10,490 nt of DNA from Vulcanimicrobiota bacterium (GTDB taxonomy: Bacteria; Vulcanimicrobiota; Vulcanimicrobiia; Vulcanimicrobiales; Vulcanimicrobiaceae), in assembly GCA_030040695.1 (NCBI GenBank), contig JASHTE010000322.1:1-10490 (forward strand), read 5' to 3'. Both the position numbers and the translations under genes were made by a program. Shown here piece by piece: positions 7,080 through 10,490 of the stretch; positions within the stretch are counted from its first letter, which is position 1; the number at the start of each line of letters is the position of its first letter. The notes under the pieces are model-generated. The model saw nothing but the letters and a program-made list of their open reading frames with translations. It did no database searches and was not told the origin of the DNA.

Positions 7080-8044
7080 GGCGCGCTCGGCGCGAGACGG
7101 CCGAGCGCCACTTCCAAATCGAGTCCCTCTTGCCGTATTCGCACGTCGTAGTAGTAGACAGCGTAGAACACCGTCTGTAACGCGTAGGAAGCGGCGTAGA
7201 CGAGCGTGTTCCAGGTCGTTCCCAAAAGGTGCGACCCTGGAACGAATGCGATCCCTAAACCGACGAACGAGCTGATCGAACTCACTCCAATCCCAAGAAG
7301 CATGGCGACGAATCCGATGAGCGCAGCCTTGCCCCACTCTCTCCGATTGAAAATCCGGCGAAAGCCCGAGCCAAGTGCCTCGACCGCTCCCATGTGCTCG
7401 ATGACCACGGCGTATCCGGCAAAGGAGAGCGCGATGACGAAGAGCAGGAGCAGCACGAAGAGTGCGACGAGCAGCACGATTCCGAGGACAACGAGGAGCA
7501 GGACTCCGACCCAACCGAGGTTCGCGGCGTTCCCCCCAACGCTTGCAATGACGCCGAACGTCCCCGCGGCAATGAGCACGATGAGCCCGATGTAGATGCC
7601 GATGGCGATCAGGATCTCGAGTGCGATAAGCCCGATGAGCGGGCCCGTGCGACGGAACGTCGCCGCGAGAGCGTGCAAGATGCTCGGGCGCGTATCCCGG
7701 TAGATCGCAGCCGTGTTGATTGCAACCGCATTGATGGCAAACGGTAAGAGCAAAGCCGCGATGAGGAGCATGATGACGCCGCCGGCGAGCTCGGGCATCG
7801 AGGCGTTGGCATTGAGCAGCGACGGTGGCGGCGAGTTCGGATGCTGAATCGTTTGAATCACCGCCTGAAGCTCGCTCCCCTGATTGCCGAGGAGGAGATA
7901 GTCACCGATGCCGACCGGAATAAAGATCACGGCGAGCACCGTGCCCGTGAAGACGATGAAGTTGCGCACGTAGAGCGTTAGCGCACGGTCGATAATTTCG
8001 CCGACGCCAAGAGGACGGAGGAGAACCGGTACGGGTGCACCCAT
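7076..8044 (-). CDS. Polytopic membrane protein, glycerophosphodiesterase membrane-domain-like
   Basis: Predicted 322 aa from ATG. The N-terminal amphipathic motif 'LRPLGVGEIIDRALTLYVRNF' and the C-terminal 'YAVYYYDVRIRQEGLDLEVAL' are typical of the GPDPase-membrane-domain/YIP1-like group often encoded beside DUF4129 genes. Between them lie about six to seven hydrophobic segments (roughly 28-50, 88-112, 134-168, 176-215, 238-265, 276-298). An extracytoplasmic loop (about 52-85) is rich in Gln, Asn and Pro. There is no catalytic phosphodiesterase domain. A plausible ribosome binding site 'aagagg' (8053-8058) lies 8 nt before the start. The gene sits 43 bp after the regulator gene and overlaps the DUF4129 start by 4 nt. 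The family call is by pattern; function is unknown. Confidence 0.78.
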   Translation of the reverse strand: MGAPVPVLLRPLGVGEIIDRALTLYVRNFIVFTGTVLAVIFIPVGIGDYLLLGNQGSELQAVIQTIQHPNSPPPSLLNANASMPELAGGVIMLLIAALLLPFAINAVAINTAAIYRDTRPSILHALAATFRRTGPLIGLIALEILIAIGIYIGLIVLIAAGTFGVIASVGGNAANLGWVGVLLLVVLGIVLLVALFVLLLLFVIALSFAGYAVVIEHMGAVEALGSGFRRIFNRREWGKAALIGFVAMLLGIGVSSISSFVGLGIAFVPGSHLLGTTWNTLVYAASYALQTVFYAVYYYDVRIRQEGLDLEVALGRLAPSAP

Positions 8045-8087
8045 TCAACGAACCTCTTCGCCGGTTCTGGGGGGCTTCGCTTGCCTC
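8045..8087 (-). promoter_or_regulatory. Intra-operon spacer with ribosome binding site
   Basis: This is the only sizeable gap in the minus-strand operon (43 bp). It holds 'aagagg' at 8053-8058, 8 nt from the downstream ATG. I see no convincing terminator or promoter, so read-through from the regulator gene into the MoxR-module genes is expected, although an internal promoter cannot be excluded. Confidence 0.45.
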
Positions 8088-8432
8088 CTAGCGAGCCGGT
8101 ACGGCCGGCATCGGGGATCCCGTCCGCTTCGTGGAGCGCTGCACGTCGCGCACAATCTCCTCGAGCGCGTCGATGTACTCGAGGAAGCGGCGCCGTCCCG
8201 CGTCGGTAATATGGAGAATTGTCTGTGGGCGCCCCATCCCAGTCCGTCGCTCCGTCGCGACGATTCCCTCTTCCATGAGCGCGTGCAAATGGCGATTCAA
8301 GTTGCCGTCCGTGAGGTCGCAGGCGCTCTGCAGCTGCGTAAACGAGATGCCGTCAGTGCGCGCGACGAGCGTCGAACAAATCGCAAGGCGTCCGCGCTCG
8401 TGGAAAACCCGATCGAGCTTCGCGACGCTCAT
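8088..8432 (-). CDS. Small winged-helix transcriptional regulator
   Basis: Predicted 114 aa from ATG (complement of 8430-8432), overlapping the preceding stop as ATGA, with 'gaggg' just upstream; the longer open frame to 9056 is an Arg/Cys-rich shadow. The protein is one DNA-binding domain. Helix 1 is 'RLAICSTLVA', then comes the helix-turn-helix 'SFTQLQSACDLTDGNLNRHLHALMEEGIV' (30-58). A beta-wing follows with 'ERRTGMGRPQTILHITDAGRRRF' (61-83), then a C-terminal helix 'FLEYIDALEEIVRDVQ' suited to dimerisation. It resembles the stand-alone winged-helix (MarR/ArsR/PadR-like, 'HTH_34'-type) regulators. There is no ligand domain. Pairing with a membrane protein gene immediately upstream is a common arrangement for this type. 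It probably represses its own operon, possibly through the inverted repeat at 9044-9058 (inference). Confidence 0.88.
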   Translation of the reverse strand: MSVAKLDRVFHERGRLAICSTLVARTDGISFTQLQSACDLTDGNLNRHLHALMEEGIVATERRTGMGRPQTILHITDAGRRRFLEYIDALEEIVRDVQRSTKRTGSPMPAVPAR

Positions 8433-9037
8433 TTCGCCCTCGCGAGCATGTCGCGTCGAATGAAATAGCCGATCGCGAGTTGTCCGATGCCGAACCCCGC
8501 AGGGAGCACCCACCACGCCAAGGTCAGCGCCGACGGAGCGAAGAGCAAACCAACGCCGATTCCAAGGAACGCTGCGGCGATAGGAAGGACGCCGCCCGGC
8601 AGCATCGTGCGTGAGGCGAAGAGTCCGACGCCGTAGCAACCGTACCAAATGCCGGGAAGAAGGCCGATCTGTCCTCGCGAGAGCAGCGCAAACGAGAGCC
8701 CCGCACCCAGCATGAGGGCCGGAAGAATGACGAGTCCAACGGTGCGCGTCTGCCAGCGATCGCGAGCGCTCACGTCGCTCCAAAACCAATTGGCGATTGC
8801 GCCGTAGTTCACCATCGCGGCAAGCGCCGCACAGAGGAACCACAGCGCGAAGTAGAGATGCTGCTCGTGCACACCGGCGGGAACCGGAACGATCCGCCAC
8901 TGGACGACCCCGGTAACGATCGCGAAGCCGCCGGAGACCATCGCGGCAAAGCCGGAATACCCCTTGAAACGCTGCGCCATTGCAAGGCGCTCGCGAACCT
9001 CGGCGATGTCGGAGAGGGCCCGCTCGAGCTCGGTCAC
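8429..9037 (-). CDS. Six-helix membrane protein, first gene of the operon
   Basis: Predicted 202 aa from GTG (complement of 9035-9037) with 'aaagaaagg' directly upstream. The frame continues to 9397, but that extension is antisense to the prepilin gene and looks unlike protein. An N-terminal charged helix 'ELERALSDIAEVRERLAMAQRFKGYSGF' is cytoplasmic. Six hydrophobic segments follow at about 27-47, 61-84, 100-120, 124-142, 149-166 and 171-192, ending in the basic 'RRDMLARAK'. I see no enzyme motif and no known family name. It overlaps the regulator gene by 4 nt and is probably co-regulated with it. A role in sensing for the regulator is conceivable but unsupported by any residue. Confidence 0.8.
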   Translation of the reverse strand: MTELERALSDIAEVRERLAMAQRFKGYSGFAAMVSGGFAIVTGVVQWRIVPVPAGVHEQHLYFALWFLCAALAAMVNYGAIANWFWSDVSARDRWQTRTVGLVILPALMLGAGLSFALLSRGQIGLLPGIWYGCYGVGLFASRTMLPGGVLPIAAAFLGIGVGLLFAPSALTLAWWVLPAGFGIGQLAIGYFIRRDMLARAK

Positions 9038-9043
9038 GCCTTT

Positions 9044-9058
9044 CTTTGTACCACAAAG
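9044..9058. repeat. Inverted repeat, candidate operator
   Basis: ctttgt-acc-acaaag is a perfect palindrome with 6-bp arms, AT-rich in an otherwise GC-rich spacer. Its size and symmetry suit a small winged-helix dimer. It lies where bound protein would block transcription or translation of the minus-strand operon. The binding protein is an inference. Confidence 0.5.
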
Positions 9059-9078
9059 TTGGTGTCCGTTCCAGCGGA

Positions 9079-9098
9079 TAGGAGGGGCACTTCTCCTA
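9079..9098. repeat. Inverted repeat containing the only purine-rich SD-like run before the prepilin gene
   Basis: taggag and ctccta pair perfectly across 8 bases. The left arm and loop include 'ggaggg', the only SD-like sequence upstream of the GTG at 9101, but it is about 15 nt away. If transcribed, folding would hide this SD while bringing it closer to the start; as DNA it could be an operator. Confidence 0.4.
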
Positions 9099-9100
9099 GC

Positions 9101-9760
9101 GTGGGAGGCCATGGAGCCCAGGGGCTCCGCCAGCGCGGGGCGGCGCTGCTCGACCTCGTCATCGGTGCCGCCGTCGCGCTGGTCATCTTCGCGTTCCTCG
9201 TCTCGCTGCTCCACACGTTCGTCCTGGCCTCGGCCTCGCGTCACGCACTCGTACTTGCACGCTCGCAATCGGATCAACTCATCGAGCGCATGCGCAGCGA
9301 GGCAATGAGTGCCTGGAGCGTCTCGGTTCCGGCACGCGACGTGAACGGCAACAGCAACGCGGACGGACACGAGATCGACTTCGGAACAGAAGATCAAACG
9401 CGTGCCAGATACTTGTGGTGTTACCTCTTCGATGCCGGCGCACGGACGATCACGCGCTACACGCTCGCTCCCGGCGCCTCACCGCAGGCGGGACCGGTCT
9501 ACTCGCAGATCACGGCGTTCTCCGCCCAAGCGTTTCCTGCGAGCGCAGTCGCGCAACCATCGAGTGCGCTCTACGACCCGCTCTTTGCCGGCACGACGGT
9601 GACGCCGGTCTCGTACCAGTTACCCGACGGCACTCTTGCGGGCAACGCGTTCGTCAACGTCGCCATCGGCGCCGCGGGAACATCTCGCAGCGTCTTGCTC
9701 GCAACCGGCGTCGCCCCGACGCAGTTCACCGTTATCGTCCAATACACGCCGCCTCCATAG
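9101..9760 (+). CDS. Prepilin-like protein with class III signal peptide
   Basis: Predicted 219 aa from GTG at 9101; GTG at 9062 and TTG at 9059 are alternatives. The chosen start gives a 13-residue basic leader ending 'GLRQRG', then 'AALLDLVIGAAVALVIFAFLVSLL'. This is a type IV pilin/pseudopilin N-terminus, with predicted prepilin peptidase cleavage after Gly13 and a ~25-residue hydrophobic helix. The usual Glu at mature position 5 is Asp. The helix continues amphipathically to about residue 70. The globular part has an Asp/Asn-rich loop 'DVNGNSNADGHEID' (80-93) resembling calcium-binding loops, then a beta-rich, Ala/Pro/Thr-rich region to the end. It is probably a minor pilin or secretion pseudopilin; no assembly genes are in the window. 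It is followed by the transglutaminase-like gene. Confidence 0.82.
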   Translation: MGGHGAQGLRQRGAALLDLVIGAAVALVIFAFLVSLLHTFVLASASRHALVLARSQSDQLIERMRSEAMSAWSVSVPARDVNGNSNADGHEIDFGTEDQTRARYLWCYLFDAGARTITRYTLAPGASPQAGPVYSQITAFSAQAFPASAVAQPSSALYDPLFAGTTVTPVSYQLPDGTLAGNAFVNVAIGAAGTSRSVLLATGVAPTQFTVIVQYTPPP

Positions 9761-9824
9761 GGAAGCCGAGGGCAACTTCGAAGCGTCGTATCTCGATGGT
9801 TCGCGATTCCGGCGGAAACCAGAT

Positions 9825-10451
9825 TTGGCTGCACGAAGCAAAGCGCAGCTCGTAACAGAAGTTCCGCTCGAACGGTTTCTGCTTCCCGTTGCTCTCGTTG
9901 ACGTAACGGCGCAGGACGTCGCCGCGTGCTCGCGCGAGCTGCTGGGAGAGTGCGACGAGGTTGAGGCGGCGCGGCGCGTCTTCTGCTTCGTTCGCGATGG
10001 GATTTCGCACTCGTGGGACATACAGAGTCGCCGGGTCACTCGCTCGGCATCCGACGTGCTCGCCTACCGTGAAGGCATCTGCTACGCGAAGAGCCATCTA
10101 GCCGCAGCATTGCTCAGGTCCCGTGGCGTTCCCGCGGGAATATGCTATCAGCGTTTGACGCTCTTCGACGATGCCTCAGGCGGCTATGCGATCCACGCCC
10201 TCAACACCGTCTACCTTGCTCCGCTCGATCGATGGATCCGCTTTGACGCGCGCGGCAATAAGGTCGGCGTCGATGCACAATTCTCACTCGAGGAGGAGCG
10301 CCTCGCCTTTCTGATACGGCCCGACTGTGGAGAGCTCGACTACCTCTACAACCACGCCGAACCCCACCCCGAGATCGTCGCCACGCTGATGTCCAACGAC
10401 GACGCACTCGTCATGTACAAGGAGCGGCTGCCTCAATCTCTGGAGTATTGA
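9825..10451 (+). CDS. Transglutaminase-like cysteine protease-fold protein
   Basis: Predicted 208 aa starting at TTG 9825. This is the only start-type codon in frame between the prepilin stop and the domain, with a weak 'ggcgga' 8 nt upstream. The domain begins around 'VPLERFLLPVALVDVT'. The transglutaminase-like core contains 'AARRVFCFVRDGISHSWD' and 'ASDVLAYREGICYAKSHLAAALLRSRGVPAGICYQ' with the catalytic Cys86. It continues with 'YAIHALNTVYL' (His124) and 'WIRFDARGN' (Asp141), so the Cys-His-Asp triad is complete. No signal peptide or membrane helix, so it is probably cytoplasmic. The family includes amidases, proteases and cross-linking enzymes; the substrate here is unknown. It lies 64 bp after the prepilin gene and may share its transcript. 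Family is sure; the start is uncertain, and a frameshift near 9796-9855 has not been excluded. Confidence 0.87.
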   Translation: MAARSKAQLVTEVPLERFLLPVALVDVTAQDVAACSRELLGECDEVEAARRVFCFVRDGISHSWDIQSRRVTRSASDVLAYREGICYAKSHLAAALLRSRGVPAGICYQRLTLFDDASGGYAIHALNTVYLAPLDRWIRFDARGNKVGVDAQFSLEEERLAFLIRPDCGELDYLYNHAEPHPEIVATLMSNDDALVMYKERLPQSLEY

Positions 10452-10490
10452 GCGCTCGACGCTACGCTACAGTGCTGTTCTTCCTTCCAG

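Larger units (their letters stand above)
9038..9100. promoter_or_regulatory. Divergent control region with two inverted repeats
   Basis: These 63 bp separate the seven-gene minus-strand operon from the plus-strand prepilin gene. It contains two perfect 6-bp inverted repeats: ctttgt/acaaag at 9044-9058 with a 3-bp centre, and taggag/ctccta at 9079-9098 with an 8-bp centre. The first ends only 6 bp from the GTG of the operon's first gene and is a candidate operator for the operon's own winged-helix regulator. On the minus strand 'ggaac' followed 16 bp later by 'gtacaaag' is reminiscent of an ECF-type promoter, but this is weak. No sigma-70-like promoter is obvious on either strand. Confidence 0.5.

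Noticed and set aside
7080..7514. N-terminal extension of the DUF4129 gene upstream of GTG 7079
   Set aside because: The extension overlaps the membrane protein gene, is Arg-rich and non-conserved in appearance, while GTG 7079 forms the usual 4-nt overlap.
8433..9056. N-terminal extension of the winged-helix regulator
   Set aside because: Runs out of frame through the whole six-helix protein gene; the ATG at 8432 begins a complete DNA-binding domain.
9038..9397. N-terminal extension of the six-helix protein gene
   Set aside because: Antisense to the prepilin gene and lacking protein-like character. GTG 9037 has a purine-rich site directly upstream.
9415..9855. Plus-strand frame of 146 codons spanning the prepilin end
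   Set aside because: Mostly out-of-frame reading of the prepilin gene. Only its tail from ATG 9796 is of interest, and that is reported under the transglutaminase start.
10452..10490. Last 39 bases after the transglutaminase stop
   Set aside because: Searched for a terminator or new start; no stem of useful length, promoter or start with ribosome binding site is visible.
1..10490. tRNA, rRNA, CRISPR array, insertion sequence or att site
   Set aside because: No direct-repeat array, transposase or integrase motif, cloverleaf or rRNA signature was noticed on either strand; composition looks uniform across the window.

Overview
The window is GC-rich, densely coded bacterial chromosome with ten complete protein genes and one truncated at the left edge. 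There are no RNA genes, insertion sequences, CRISPR arrays or phage genes that I can see. Four-base start/stop overlaps, GTG and TTG starts, and the co-location of MoxR, DUF58, SpoIIM-like, RDD, DUF4129 and DUF4350 genes recall Actinobacteria. In particular they recall the moxR2-type neighbourhood of mycobacteria. The same set occurs in other deep-branching soil lineages such as Candidatus Eremiobacterota, so phylum assignment is an inference and remains open.

Layout: (1) Bases 2-1329, plus strand: the end of an unidentified gene, then a DUF697 (YcjF-like) membrane protein with a degenerate GTPase-like N-terminus. (2) A perfect 13-bp stem at 1333-1374 serves as a probable bidirectional terminator. 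(3) Bases 1368-3119: an RDD membrane protein (minus) and a SpoIIM-like membrane protein (plus), divergent from a 51-bp spacer. (4) Bases 9037 down to 3097, minus strand: one tightly packed operon. Its order is six-helix membrane protein, small winged-helix regulator, polytopic GPDPase-membrane-domain-like protein, DUF4129 protein, DUF4350 protein, MoxR AAA+ ATPase and DUF58 protein. Four of its junctions are 4-nt overlaps. (5) A 63-bp divergent spacer (9038-9100) carries two perfect inverted repeats. (6) Bases 9101-10451, plus strand: a prepilin-like protein and a soluble transglutaminase-like enzyme.

How the parts may fit: the central set is the widespread but poorly understood MoxR/DUF58/SpoIIM/RDD membrane module. 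MoxR would be a chaperone-like ATPase acting on the vWA-like DUF58 protein. The polytopic SpoIIM and RDD proteins and the single- or double-pass DUF4129/DUF4350 proteins would form an envelope complex. Unusual here are the regulator-plus-membrane-protein pair at the head of the operon, a DUF58 protein with a degraded MIDAS motif, and the SpoIIM/RDD genes placed opposite the rest. The SpoIIM and DUF58 genes overlap tail to tail.

Many other long reading frames exist on both strands. They are antisense or out-of-frame shadows typical of GC-rich DNA and are not listed.
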